Shown: positions 1 to 9,460 of the stretch, one piece after another
Layout of the letters: each line of letters opens with the position of its first letter
Numbering within the stretch: the first letter of the stretch is position 1
Source of the DNA: Sutcliffiella tianshenii
GTDB taxonomy: Bacteria > Bacillota > Bacilli > Bacillales > Bacillaceae_I
DNA: 64,000 nt
Assembly: GCF_016908565.1 (NCBI RefSeq)
Contig: NZ_JAFBED010000003.1
Location: forward strand, 466,586 to 530,585
Reading direction: 5' to 3'
Notes under the pieces: generated by a model
Database searches by the model: none
What the model was told of the DNA's origin: nothing
Seen by the model: only the letters and a program-made list of their open reading frames with translations
Translations under genes and position numbers: made by a program

Positions 1-1258
1 CCTGTATTTCTTTATCCGTTAATTCATCAATGAGGTCTATGATGATTACATAGTCAAACTCAAGGCCTTTTGCCGAATGGAAAGTGGTAAGTTTCACACC
101 CGGTGTATGAACATTACCTTTTTCCTTTTCGATGAATTCATGCGGGATTCCCTCTGCTTGTAAGCTATAATAAAATCGTTTAGTCGATCTCCATTCCTTG
201 GAAAGTATCCCTATGGTTTTTTCGGGATTATCCTTTTGCAACTTTTTGATGGTTTCAATGACGGCGGCATCATGTTCCTTCTTGCCACCACATTCAAACA
301 CGTCTGGCATCGGCCCTGTATATTCCGGCAAAACAGGTTGGACATATTCTTCGTCGTTTATGATGGAGTCGTGCTGCTGTAAACTATGGGCCATCTGGAT
401 GATTTGCCTGGTCGATCGGAATGAATTCTGCAGGACCTTGGTACGCCCCCCCAAGATGTTGATTCCGATTTCCTTCCAGGAAAACGATGTCTTGTAGATT
501 TTCTGTCCTTTATCGGCTGCGACGACAAACCTTTCCTTTGCGATATAACGGAGTAACATCAGCTGGATTTGTTGTAGGTCTTGAGCCTCGTCAACCATGA
601 CACAATCAAACTTATATTGATCACTCAGCTTTGCTTTATTCTGATAAATGGTCAATCCATAATCATCGTAGTCAACTTTTCCATCTATTTTCTTGGCAGT
701 TTCATATCCTTCATAAATACTGAAGAGGACCTCCCGATCCTTTTTGGTTACACGGACATCGCCCCCGCGTCCAGTACGTGAAGCCTCCATATAGTCTGAA
801 GATGTAATGATTGCCTTTCCTTTTATCCAAGAGATTTCTTCCAATAGGAAATCGTGGAACTTATCTTCTTTTGCAAAGCGGTGTTTCTTGGATGAGCACT
901 CTTTTATAGACTGTTGAAGGTAATTTTTTCTATCCTTTGTATTTGCCACTTTGACCCACTTCATCTTCCCAGCCTGCCTTAGCGGCTGGAATGCCCAACT
1001 GTGAAAGTTATAGACATAAAGATTGTCAGGTCCTATTTGATCGGCGATATATTTAGCATAGGTACTGAGCGTTTTATTATAAGTGAAAAGCCCAATCCTT
1101 ATACTTGGATCCTTCTTAATCATTTTTCTTGCTTTATTTAGAAGTACAGTGGTCTTCCCACTCCCGGCAATGCCTTTTATAAGGAGCTCTTCCCCATCAT
1201 AATCCACGACTTCCTGTTGCTTCTCTGTTAATTCATGTTCGATTGCTTCAATAGACAT
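1..1258 (-). CDS. UvrD/Rep-like SF1 helicase, 3' end outside the window
   Basis: Read from the minus strand; the start ATG at 1258 follows a GGAGT ribosome site and the frame stays open to base 1, so the C-terminus is missing. Helicase motifs are visible in order: a Q-motif-like LTEKQQEVVDYDG at about residue 10, Walker A GIAGSGKTT near residue 30, a Walker B-like VMVDEAQD near residue 230, FRSTRQI (motif IV region) and TFHSAKGLEFDYVII (motif V) just before the edge. It is the last of four tightly packed genes (7247 to 1), starting 13 bases after the stop of the small acidic-tail gene. The family unwinds DNA 3'-5' using ATP. Its place behind NERD-AddA- and AddB-like genes suggests a defence or repair operon; that role is inferred. 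Confidence 0.85.
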   Translation of the reverse strand, partial: MSIEAIEHELTEKQQEVVDYDGEELLIKGIAGSGKTTVLLNKARKMIKKDPSIRIGLFTYNKTLSTYAKYIADQIGPDNLYVYNFHSWAFQPLRQAGKMKWVKVANTKDRKNYLQQSIKECSSKKHRFAKEDKFHDFLLEEISWIKGKAIITSSDYMEASRTGRGGDVRVTKKDREVLFSIYEGYETAKKIDGKVDYDDYGLTIYQNKAKLSDQYKFDCVMVDEAQDLQQIQLMLLRYIAKERFVVAADKGQKIYKTSFSWKEIGINILGGRTKVLQNSFRSTRQIIQMAHSLQQHDSIINDEEYVQPVLPEYTGPMPDVFECGGKKEHDAAVIETIKKLQKDNPEKTIGILSKEWRSTKRFYYSLQAEGIPHEFIEKEKGNVHTPGVKLTTFHSAKGLEFDYVIIIDLIDELTDKEIQ

Positions 1259-1270
1259 ATTCCATACTCC

Positions 1271-1459
1271 TTACCAAAAATCATCGTCATCATCGTCATC
1301 GTCTGAATTGATTGCATCCATAGCTGAAGGGACACCTTTACTTTCCTTTATCACCGAATGGACTTTATCCAATTGATATTCAATGGTCGTATTGATTTTC
1401 TCCCTATCTATCTTATTTTTGATACACCATTCACTAGCTACCCTACTCCAAATGCTCAT
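1271..1459 (-). CDS. Small protein with SSB-like acidic C-terminal tip
   Basis: Sixty-two residues with no family I recognise. The N-terminal 45 residues look helical and amphipathic (WSRVASEWCIKNKIDREKIN). The chain ends in eight consecutive aspartates followed by Phe-Trp. An acidic run with terminal hydrophobic residues is the hallmark of the SSB C-terminal tip (DDDIPF), which docks on many repair proteins, so this may be a docking mimic; that is inference. The ATG overlaps the stop of the upstream AddB-like gene (TGATG), implying translational coupling, and the UvrD-like gene follows after 12 bases. It is probably an accessory subunit of the helicase complex. Confidence 0.75.
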   Translation of the reverse strand: MSIWSRVASEWCIKNKIDREKINTTIEYQLDKVHSVIKESKGVPSAMDAINSDDDDDDDDFW

Positions 1460-4143
1460 CAGCTGGATTTTCTCCTTTCTTCATCATCCACTGGATGATA
1501 TGCTTCGGGGCAAAAGGCGTTATGTGGACAGAAACGACACTTCATACTTGGCTTTGCTTCCATTTGAATCGGATGGTTGTTCAATTGGTATTCAAATTCT
1601 TCCCTTAAATCTGGTATGATGGTTTCCGGCTTATCATACAAATCTCGGATCCTATTTGCGGTCTTTTTACTATCGTCATCTCCATGTTGATTCTGAAGGG
1701 CCGGGAATAAAAATAATTTTCGGAGGTCACTATATTCATTTTCTTTACCGTATGGGATGTGTCCACCGTAGTGCTTTCTCGCCCAATGTGAATAACGTAG
1801 ATTTTCATCTGCCATGAGGTTGCGCTTGAAATCAGTCCAGTAAGGGAATAGCTTATCCACCTCTTTCTTCACCATCTCTTCGGTACCTTGCCTTCCAATA
1901 AGTGCCTGGACAGACTTCAAAAGGTTCCCATACATGAATTCATGTATGAACTCACTATCAAACGAACTATATTCCTCTGTAATGTAACTGTAGTAAAAAC
2001 GGCGTGGGCAGAACTCAAATTCCGCCAAAGCATCTATAGGATACGCCAGGAATGAATCCAACTCTCCCTTGCTCACCGACCTTACCAACGGCTCATCCAA
2101 TAAATCCTCTTTCAGTGAATCATTTTCTTTGTTGGGGACCAATCCCAACTGATCAAGATAGATGGCTTTATCCAAATTGTCCTTATCTTCATATTGAACC
2201 ATCCAGGATAGTTCTATTGCATTTGAAAATTGAAAGAGATTATACATTAAATATCTTGTAATGCCTTTCACATGGCGATTTCGTAAGGATTGAAAGGAAA
2301 GCGGGATATTCCTTTCCGCCAATGAACGGAATGTCCGTTCTTGTAATGGCCATGGAAGCTGATATTCATTATATGGTAAACTATTTTCATCAAGACCCGT
2401 TACATGCGTGATTTTATTATCTTTGAATGCTTCACCATCCATCTCAATGAAGGGACGGATAATCATATCCTTATTTGGGTCACCTTCCAGGTTCCCGGAT
2501 AGATATAAACTTATCGCCGTACTGATATCGTCTATATGAAACATCTCCACTGTCGGAGCAGCTTGCAATGTCTGCTTCAGCTCTTCAATCAAAGTGCGTT
2601 CTTCCTGTTGGATTTCTTTCTCCAAATGAGGATTGGAGTCGAATACAAGATGCCTTAATTTTTTGAAGTGTTCGGTCAATGAGATTCTATTCTCACCATT
2701 CCCGAAAAGCGCTCCGGCAACTTCGAATAATTGCTTAATGAACCTAAGGACCTGTGTGACTTCCTGTTCTTCGAGTGAGAAATGGGAAATCCGTCTAAAA
2801 GGGCTATCCATCATTTTATGGAAGCGGTTGTCGTTCCCCATATTAAAAGAAGATAATGCCTCCTTTTGGATATCATTCAGTAAAGCTGCCCTTTCCATCC
2901 ACTCACCGATGGTTTCGCAACCTTTGAAGAACGGAAGTAAGTCACGCAGGTCTTTTGTGAAGTCCCTGGCATTTTCATCCCTTTCCTTGTCATGGAGCCA
3001 CCCCGAAGAAAAGCATTCGAATATTCCACCCTCTGTGATTTTCAGGCACTTCTTCCGTTCATCCCACATCTGGTGTAGGTGAAACATGAACTGACCGATG
3101 GGATACGAGAGAAAACGCCTCTTTTTCTTGAATAGTTCCGGATAGTATTCAAGCAATCGTTCATTAAGAGCCTGGGCATTCGGGGCGATGAATGTCTTTT
3201 TCATCTCTTCTCCCAATTGGTTATCTTCGAAATCAGATAAGAATGAGTAAAAATCTTCATAGTCGGTCACGAGCATCTCTTGCTTGCTATATCCATCAAC
3301 GGATATCCCTTCAAAATCCGATAAGAACTTATCTGCAATCGTCGTATCCCCAAGGTATGACCCACCTATTTCCCAAGCATCCTTATCAATCCAGCCATGC
3401 CTTTTGCTGATGAAGTCGGAAATGAAAGAAAATGTACCTGGATAGCGTTCGTCATATAAATTAAGGAAGATGATGTTGACTCCCGCTTTCTTCAGTAATT
3501 GAAATATCCGCTGCTGTTCGGATGTCAAGAAGTAAAACCCATGCAATACAAGGGTATCAAAGGAAATCCTTCTATTGATAAGTTCTCTATCTTCTACCCC
3601 ATACTCTTGTTCAATCAATGAAAATAGGGATTCTTTGAGTTTTTCCTCATGTATTTGGATTGGAGAAGAGAAAACCCTTCTGATTTGTCGGAAATCATCA
3701 TGATTCTCCATCCCCCTCCATACCTTGATGAAAATCTTTTCTTTATCGGATAAATTCCATTCCTCATCAAAATCATCCGGTTTGATCCCTGACAATTCCA
3801 ATAATCGGATTGTATCCAGCACCTCGATCTGGTTGCGTCTAAAAGAAGTGTAATACTCCGAGTCCCTAGCAATATTATTATTCAACGCTTCAGACAAGAT
3901 AAGGTATTGTTTCAACTTCGTCTCGGAACTATACCAACTTGGGAATAGAGCTTTGATAAAAGTGATGGAAGTGATTACCGGCGCTGTGATGTAAGGTTTT
4001 TCCGGCCCTTTTTGATAACGTTCAAAAACGCCATCCCTCATATTCTTCGTTGCACAGATGTGCAGGCAATTCACATATCCTTTGAAAGTATCCAGTTCTT
4101 CTAATTTTCTTGGATGGTTGTAGGTAAGTACCTTACAATTCAT
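1459..4143 (-). CDS. AddB-like protein, Fe-S cysteines kept, nuclease motif not seen
   Basis: About 894 residues. I chose the ATG at 4143 because AGGGAGGAGC lies just upstream; an in-frame start at 4188 would overlap the previous gene and lacks such a site. No Walker A is present, as in the inactivated helicase half of AddB. A motif V-like THVTGLDENSLP lies about two thirds along. The C-terminal part has FCPRRFYY followed much later by CRFCPHNAFC, the C...CX2CX5C pattern that binds 4Fe-4S in AddB-type nucleases. I could not find the nuclease D-X-K signature between these cysteines, so catalysis is doubtful. It follows a NERD-helicase gene by 14 bases and overlaps the next gene by one base. 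Likely a structural partner of the AddA-like protein. Confidence 0.75.
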   Translation of the reverse strand: MNCKVLTYNHPRKLEELDTFKGYVNCLHICATKNMRDGVFERYQKGPEKPYITAPVITSITFIKALFPSWYSSETKLKQYLILSEALNNNIARDSEYYTSFRRNQIEVLDTIRLLELSGIKPDDFDEEWNLSDKEKIFIKVWRGMENHDDFRQIRRVFSSPIQIHEEKLKESLFSLIEQEYGVEDRELINRRISFDTLVLHGFYFLTSEQQRIFQLLKKAGVNIIFLNLYDERYPGTFSFISDFISKRHGWIDKDAWEIGGSYLGDTTIADKFLSDFEGISVDGYSKQEMLVTDYEDFYSFLSDFEDNQLGEEMKKTFIAPNAQALNERLLEYYPELFKKKRRFLSYPIGQFMFHLHQMWDERKKCLKITEGGIFECFSSGWLHDKERDENARDFTKDLRDLLPFFKGCETIGEWMERAALLNDIQKEALSSFNMGNDNRFHKMMDSPFRRISHFSLEEQEVTQVLRFIKQLFEVAGALFGNGENRISLTEHFKKLRHLVFDSNPHLEKEIQQEERTLIEELKQTLQAAPTVEMFHIDDISTAISLYLSGNLEGDPNKDMIIRPFIEMDGEAFKDNKITHVTGLDENSLPYNEYQLPWPLQERTFRSLAERNIPLSFQSLRNRHVKGITRYLMYNLFQFSNAIELSWMVQYEDKDNLDKAIYLDQLGLVPNKENDSLKEDLLDEPLVRSVSKGELDSFLAYPIDALAEFEFCPRRFYYSYITEEYSSFDSEFIHEFMYGNLLKSVQALIGRQGTEEMVKKEVDKLFPYWTDFKRNLMADENLRYSHWARKHYGGHIPYGKENEYSDLRKLFLFPALQNQHGDDDSKKTANRIRDLYDKPETIIPDLREEFEYQLNNHPIQMEAKPSMKCRFCPHNAFCPEAYHPVDDEERRKSS

Positions 4144-4157
4144 ATCATTGCTCCTCC

Positions 4158-7100
4158 CTAATAAAACTTGCCCAGCTGCATCGACCATGTCTGATCCAAA
4201 GGTTTATCGGGAACAAAAATAAGGAGCCTTTCCCTACAACGTGTCATTGCAACGTATAACAACCTTGTTTCTTCTTTGATGATTTCTGTTGATTCCATAT
4301 CGTCCAACTTATTGTGGTTCTGATTGCTACTGGCATTCTTCTTGATGAACCACCCTACCTCTTTCCGTTCGTCATCAAATAGCATCTCGTCCCGTTCAAA
4401 ATCAAAGATTTGATCTGTGAAAGGAATGATGACTGTATGGTACTCCAGTCCTTTTGATTTGTGGACAGTGACGATTTCTATGATTTCTTCACTATCCACT
4501 TTATCGATCCGTGGTTCGTCCTCATTACGATTGGTTTTAATATTCAAGCCCAACCAACTATACATCCCATATAAAGTGGCATTCGTGCTATCGAATTGTT
4601 GGTGCAGCAAGTTCATCATATGATTCAGGTTTTTTTGATATTGCTTTACATCTTGCTTGATTTTTACCTTTTCGGTCTCGTTGGGCCCTTCCTCAAAACG
4701 ACTAAGTTCGCTTGAGTATAGCCTTTGTTGTATATCCTTTGATAAAAAATGCCTGATGACAGCAAACACAGGTTTGATTCTCAGTTGATTTACATAGTCC
4801 TCAAACTCTTCTTTCAAGCCGTGCTCTTTTCTTAAATACTCCAGGATCCTTTTATTATCCCCCTCGAGAGGGACAAGGTAATCCAGTAACACATCAGCAT
4901 CAAAAAACGGAGTTGCCAGTGCATTGAGGACACTTTTTGAATAGCCTGGATACAATAGCGCTTCTAAAAGGGCATAAAAGTCCTTCACGGCACGACTATT
5001 GAAAAAAGTGCCACCCAAATTCATTTCTGTGACAATACCATGATCCTCACACCATTTGTGCAATTTTTTTGCTTGGTTATTAGTCCTGACCAACAGTGCG
5101 ATTCTTTTCTTTTTCGGCTTTGGGGATTGCTGTTTGATGAGTTCCTGGGCATGATGGATTTCCTTCATCAACTTCCCGTTCAGTTCATCTGCCCATTTAT
5201 TATATTTATACAACTTAAATTCATTGCTGCCGAAAGTGGGATCCTCATTGCCTATGAGCCTATCTTTTTCTTTGTAATTCAAATGATCAGCTGATGCCCA
5301 ATGCTTGAACATACCATCGATCGTATCCAATATTCCTTTTGATGTCCGGTAGTTTATCTGTAACGGCTCTTCATGGAAACCATCTTCCACCTGCTTTTGT
5401 AATTGTTCAAATGCAGTATAATCGGCTCCCCTGAATCGATAGATGGATTGCTTGATATCCCCTACAACGAAAAGCCTCGTATTTAATATGTGCGCTATCT
5501 GGGCGACCAGCTTGATCTGTACGTCATCACTGTCCTGAAACTCATCCACGAAAAGATATTTCATCTTTGAAGACAATTCATGTAACGCATCCGCCTTCTC
5601 TATGCTGATTTGACTTATTTTCCTGACAAGGTCCCCTATCGTGATCGAATTTTCTTCTTTCTTCAAACGATCAAAATAGTCTTCTGCCCGTGGAAACACA
5701 TATTTGAATAACTCATTGAATTTCTGGTCTTGCTCAGAATTTGCATCCCCCCATTGAAGAGACTGGATTTGATTTTCATTCAAACCCTTTCGTTCAATTT
5801 CATCCCAGAATCCTTCGATGATCTTCACGAGCTCATAATGACGGAATCCATCAAAACCCAAGTCCTCCATCGGTATGTTCCCTACATATTCGTTGAGGAC
5901 CGATTCAACGATTTCCCGGCGCTTCATGGTGTAGCTCCTCAGCCTTACATTCCTGCCGAATCCCAATACAAATCCCAGTTCTTGAATCAAGGATTTGGCA
6001 AAGGAATGAATGGTACTGACATTCATCTCCTTTAGCTCTTCTGCATATTCCAGATAGTCAGGTCTATTGGTAACATGATATCGTGATAGAAGCTCATCCT
6101 TTAACCTTTTTTTCATTTCTTGCGCAGAATCCCGCGTAAATGTAATCATGACAATATCTTTGAGGGATAAATCCGGCCTCATGGATATAAGGAACATGAT
6201 TCTTTGAATCATCACAGTCGTCTTACCTGTACCGGCCCCGGCAGTGATTGACAGATTGGTGTCCACTGATGCATGTTCTATCAGATATTGCCCTTTATTG
6301 AAGGATGGAAATAATTTGAACCATTTTTCAGCAAACAAGCCATCCACACTTTCACCATCGACAACCACCAACGGTTCATCGATTTTAAATCCCTGTTTTG
6401 ACAAATAGTATTGAAACAAATATGCCTTTTCATATTTGGAAAAGAATTCAACAGGAAACCATGTAATCTCTTTCTCGAAAGGTGCAAGGATAATGACCTT
6501 CTTCCCTTTTTCCAACAAGGATTTCATGTAAGCAATATCATCCCAAAGCCTCTCTTTAGTCGACGCGATATATAAATAGGAGTACTTGACTAAAAATCCA
6601 TCCGAATCTTCTTCCATCTCTGCACCGCCGGAAATCAACCCGATCATCGATTCCCATCCTTTCACACTCATCAGGGTGGAAGATTTTGATAAATACGTAG
6701 AAATTATCGTATCAAGGACACCCTTACTGGTGAGTTCATCCCTTAATAGGACCTTTGGGGCACTAGGCAGTAGGTGGAACCCCCTCGCTTCCCATTCCGC
6801 TCGTGTAATATAAGGAAGGGCAACAACAATCCTTTTTGTAAAATCCGGATCAATCCCTTCTTGCCCTTTCAACTGATCGACCAGGCTATACATTTGCTGC
6901 TCAGCCTGCTGATACGGGTTGCCTTCTTCCATATAAAAATCCTTGTAAAGCCACTTATGGCCTTGAATGGCTACAATATTATCAATCTTTAAACCTTTTA
7001 CCTCTATGATGATAGCTCCTAATTCTTTATCCAATATAAAGATATCCGGTTCTTTCCGGCTATTAAAATCAGGAGAAAAAATAGGATAATTCAAATATGC

Positions 7101-7247
7101 AATGCATTCACGGCTGTAAAAAGCATCCTTAACTGCATCCCAAACGATACTTTCCGCCTTGCTTCCTTTTTTATCCTTAACATTGGTTGAAATAAACTTT
7201 CCTAACACAACATTCACCAACTTCTGTAAAATTCCAGTATTCGACAT
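4158..7247 (-). CDS. NERD-domain AddA/UvrD-like helicase
   Basis: A 1029-residue two-module protein and the first gene of the operon. Residues about 25-125 form a NERD (nuclease-related) domain: EPDIFILDKELGAIIIEVKG carries the D...E-X-K residues of the PD-(D/E)XK fold. The rest is an AddA-like SF1A helicase: Walker A TAGAGTGKTT near residue 340, TFTRDSAQEMKKRL, LFVDEFQDSDDVQ (Walker B), VGDIKQSIYRFRGA, INYRTSKGI, TVHKSKGLEYHTVIIP and LLYVAMTRCRERLL at the end. The C-terminal nuclease of ordinary AddA is absent; the protein stops shortly after the last helicase motif. An N-terminal nuclease seems to replace it. Its partners are the AddB-like and UvrD-like genes downstream. Confidence 0.85.
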   Translation of the reverse strand: MSNTGILQKLVNVVLGKFISTNVKDKKGSKAESIVWDAVKDAFYSRECIAYLNYPIFSPDFNSRKEPDIFILDKELGAIIIEVKGLKIDNIVAIQGHKWLYKDFYMEEGNPYQQAEQQMYSLVDQLKGQEGIDPDFTKRIVVALPYITRAEWEARGFHLLPSAPKVLLRDELTSKGVLDTIISTYLSKSSTLMSVKGWESMIGLISGGAEMEEDSDGFLVKYSYLYIASTKERLWDDIAYMKSLLEKGKKVIILAPFEKEITWFPVEFFSKYEKAYLFQYYLSKQGFKIDEPLVVVDGESVDGLFAEKWFKLFPSFNKGQYLIEHASVDTNLSITAGAGTGKTTVMIQRIMFLISMRPDLSLKDIVMITFTRDSAQEMKKRLKDELLSRYHVTNRPDYLEYAEELKEMNVSTIHSFAKSLIQELGFVLGFGRNVRLRSYTMKRREIVESVLNEYVGNIPMEDLGFDGFRHYELVKIIEGFWDEIERKGLNENQIQSLQWGDANSEQDQKFNELFKYVFPRAEDYFDRLKKEENSITIGDLVRKISQISIEKADALHELSSKMKYLFVDEFQDSDDVQIKLVAQIAHILNTRLFVVGDIKQSIYRFRGADYTAFEQLQKQVEDGFHEEPLQINYRTSKGILDTIDGMFKHWASADHLNYKEKDRLIGNEDPTFGSNEFKLYKYNKWADELNGKLMKEIHHAQELIKQQSPKPKKKRIALLVRTNNQAKKLHKWCEDHGIVTEMNLGGTFFNSRAVKDFYALLEALLYPGYSKSVLNALATPFFDADVLLDYLVPLEGDNKRILEYLRKEHGLKEEFEDYVNQLRIKPVFAVIRHFLSKDIQQRLYSSELSRFEEGPNETEKVKIKQDVKQYQKNLNHMMNLLHQQFDSTNATLYGMYSWLGLNIKTNRNEDEPRIDKVDSEEIIEIVTVHKSKGLEYHTVIIPFTDQIFDFERDEMLFDDERKEVGWFIKKNASSNQNHNKLDDMESTEIIKEETRLLYVAMTRCRERLLIFVPDKPLDQTWSMQLGKFY

Positions 7248-7449
7248 AATTATATCAAAACAATAAAGAAATTTGGTTGTTTTTCAGAAAAAGGAAAGAG
7301 TGTAGCTCAATATGGACTTATTCACCCCAGAAGTGCCAAGACTATAAATCTCCAATAATCCTGACTAATTAATGACTTACTTATAGCATTAGTGTCAGTT
7401 TAGATTCTTAGAAGGCATATTGTTTTAATATCCTCCCTATTTGCCCCGA

Positions 7450-7476
7450 AAAAAAAGACACCCATTTAGAGTGTCT
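7450..7476 (-). terminator. Terminator after the gene at 7499-8290
   Basis: On the minus strand a hairpin with AGACAC/GTGTCT arms and a short loop is followed by a run of eight T. It lies directly behind the stop of the upstream gene and separates it from the helicase operon that starts at 7247. Confidence 0.75.
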
Positions 7477-7498
7477 CTGAATAATTAGCCTTATAGTG

Positions 7499-8290
7499 TT
7501 AATAATAATCCTCTTCTTCATAAAAATCTTCTTCATAGGGCTCATCATCGTAATCATAATCATAATGTAAGGGTGGTGAATCAGCCTTTCCTTTACCAAT
7601 AACTTCAAAATCATAAAATCTTATATTATTTATAAAAGAGACTTCTTCATAAAATTCATATAAGTTATTTAATACTGTAATAAACTTTCTATTTTTTGTT
7701 ACATTTATTATTTCACAATTAAAATCAATGTTTGGGACTCGAGCTCTTACCAGGTGATCAGTTTTAAAACTATCGTTAAATATTGCTTCGTCGTCTTTAT
7801 AAGCTAATTTAACTATAATCTCAGAATTTTTATATTCAATTGTATCCTTTCCCCCATACAAACCCCAATCTATGGTAATGCTTTTTCCATCTTTACTGAC
7901 ATCAATAATCTCACCATAATTTTTGTTGAAATGTCCTTGAATGTAAAATAAGTTTAAAAACTCAACTATCGCACCTTTTTTAAAATCCTCGCTGAATTTA
8001 GATTTATTTGAGGGATAAATAACCTCTAGTAAATCAGATGTATCTAAAGTCTCTTTAAATGCCTTTTCGTTTTTATAAAAATATTGTATATTAAGTTCAC
8101 TTTTTGAATATGAACAAATTTCCCCCATCCTTTGCTTACCTTTATCATATATGATAGTACCTACTTTAAAATTTTCATTGAAGACCACTCTCTCTTGTTC
8201 CCTATTAGGATGAACAAACTTTTGATAGCCTCCACAATTACTACAATAGCCATTTGGATAATCTGAAGGTATTAAACATCTACATTTCAT
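7499..8290 (-). CDS. Unknown protein, N-terminal zinc-knuckle and acidic tail
   Basis: 263 residues of no family I know. The N-terminus has CRC and CSNCGG about ten residues apart, a possible small zinc knuckle. Three similar stretches follow, each with a negatively charged turn and a G-E/C-I-I-strand (MGEICSYSK, YGEIIDVSKDGKSITI, NCEIINVTKNRKFITV), suggesting tandem SH3- or KOW-like beta barrels of about 55 residues. The last 25 residues are rich in Asp, Glu and Tyr. The gene is visibly more AT-rich than the helicase operon beside it, suggesting separate acquisition. It stands alone with its own terminator. Confidence 0.6.
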   Translation of the reverse strand: MKCRCLIPSDYPNGYCSNCGGYQKFVHPNREQERVVFNENFKVGTIIYDKGKQRMGEICSYSKSELNIQYFYKNEKAFKETLDTSDLLEVIYPSNKSKFSEDFKKGAIVEFLNLFYIQGHFNKNYGEIIDVSKDGKSITIDWGLYGGKDTIEYKNSEIIVKLAYKDDEAIFNDSFKTDHLVRARVPNIDFNCEIINVTKNRKFITVLNNLYEFYEEVSFINNIRFYDFEVIGKGKADSPPLHYDYDYDDEPYEEDFYEEEDYY

Positions 8291-8518
8291 ATGAGCCGTC
8301 CTTTTTATAATTATTGAAAGAAAGAATCATTTGCCTAGCATTTCCCCACTCAGTATATACGTACAATCTCCCCTATTAGGTGAATCTAAATAACGCTACT
8401 CATGTTTGCTTGCCCTTTGATAAATACCTGGTTCAACCTTGTTTTAACTTGCTCTGAATGGTAGTATGCAAAATGAATTGTGGGACCTGTACGTTCATAT
8501 TTTCACAACTACCAGCAC

Positions 8519-9031
8519 TTACTCAGAGAACTCCCCATAATCAAGATTCATCTCTTCACGTGTTGACATGCTGTTCGGATTACTGATGGAATAGATGCCA
8601 TCCTCCAAAACCTGCTTTTGAAACTGCCTCGTAACAACACCAGATCCATAAGAGAAATTCAATATGACTTGATGCTTCCCCTCGGTTTGAATAAGGCTTT
8701 TATCCTTCTTCAAGACATCTTTTATCTTAAACACATAATCTCTCGCCTGTTTAAGCGGACTTTTCACACTATGTAAATCCCCACTAGAATCCCTTATCGT
8801 CCACTCGTCCTTATTTAACTGATACAGTGTATTTCTCGTATAACCCTTCACCTCAAGATCAATCAACCCTAAATCAGGACCAATAATCACAAAATCCGGC
8901 CAAGTTCCCTGTATCTCCGGTTCATAATACACAATATAATCATCCGGCAAATAATCCTTCAAAGTGCGAAACAAAATCCGTTCGCCAGAAGTCGCACTAC
9001 TCCTAATCGTCTCCGGAACCGTAATGGCCAT
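8519..9031 (-). CDS. Stand-alone NERD-domain protein
   Basis: About 170 residues; the ATG at 9031 has AGGTGA at good distance. The region around residues 20-75 matches a NERD nuclease fold: GERILFRTLKDYL, then PDFVIIGPDLGLIDLEVKGY with the D...E-X-K residues. In related proteins this domain is usually followed by a UvrD- or DEAD-type helicase; here the reading frame stops soon after the domain, and no helicase remnant follows in 8291-8518. It may be a 3'-truncated remnant of a larger gene or a genuine single-domain nuclease. Confidence 0.65.
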   Translation of the reverse strand: MAITVPETIRSSATSGERILFRTLKDYLPDDYIVYYEPEIQGTWPDFVIIGPDLGLIDLEVKGYTRNTLYQLNKDEWTIRDSSGDLHSVKSPLKQARDYVFKIKDVLKKDKSLIQTEGKHQVILNFSYGSGVVTRQFQKQVLEDGIYSISNPNSMSTREEMNLDYGEFSE

Positions 9032-9106
9032 CCTTTTCACCTACCGACAAAATATTACTTTTATTATAGCAAAAGGTGCAGTTAATTTACATAAAGTTAC
9101 AAAAAT

Positions 9107-9131
9107 AAGCATCGGAACGGTCCCGATGCTT
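9107..9131. repeat. Hairpin AAGCATCGG/CCGATGCTT, possible terminator
   Basis: Arms AAGCATCGG and CCGATGCTT enclose AACGGT. A sibling hairpin with the same GCATC...GATGC arms and GGAACGG core lies at 49114-49141. It has no strong T-run, so it may be a dispersed intergenic repeat as well as a weak terminator. Confidence 0.5.
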
Positions 9132-9246
9132 CTAAATTAATTTTCTATTATTTTCACATGAAAAAATATTCATTTTTTGATTTACGAACACTCCAAATCT
9201 TCCCTACGCTTCATATTACGCTCACCCAAACATACCTTTGATAGAC

Positions 9247-9348
9247 TTAATAATCTTTAAAGCTTCTTTGTTCTTTTTCTCCATTTTGGTTTCCCCTTTT
9301 AATCTGGTCAGTTTTTTCGGGTCGCTTTCTTTTTTTAGGCTTGTCCAT
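9247..9348 (-). CDS. Possible 33-residue basic peptide
   Basis: ATG at 9348 follows AAGGGATATC at a good distance. The peptide begins MDKPKKRKRPEKTD and is strongly basic. No family is recognised. It lies in a 1.1-kb stretch (9032-10161) that has only tiny ORFs, so it may be real or a decay product; support is limited to the ribosome site and composition. Confidence 0.3.
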   Translation of the reverse strand: MDKPKKRKRPEKTDQIKRGNQNGEKEQRSFKDY

Positions 9349-9460
9349 ATGATATCCCTTCTTTCCTCTCCTTGGTATTAACCATCCTTACCAAGAAACC
9401 TGGGAATATACATATAAAAAGAAAAAGCAAGATACATAGACTGTACCTTGCTCGACTATT

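Noticed and set aside
2633..3082. Plus-strand 149-codon frame
   Set aside because: Complement of the AddB-like gene, which has strong family features on the minus strand.
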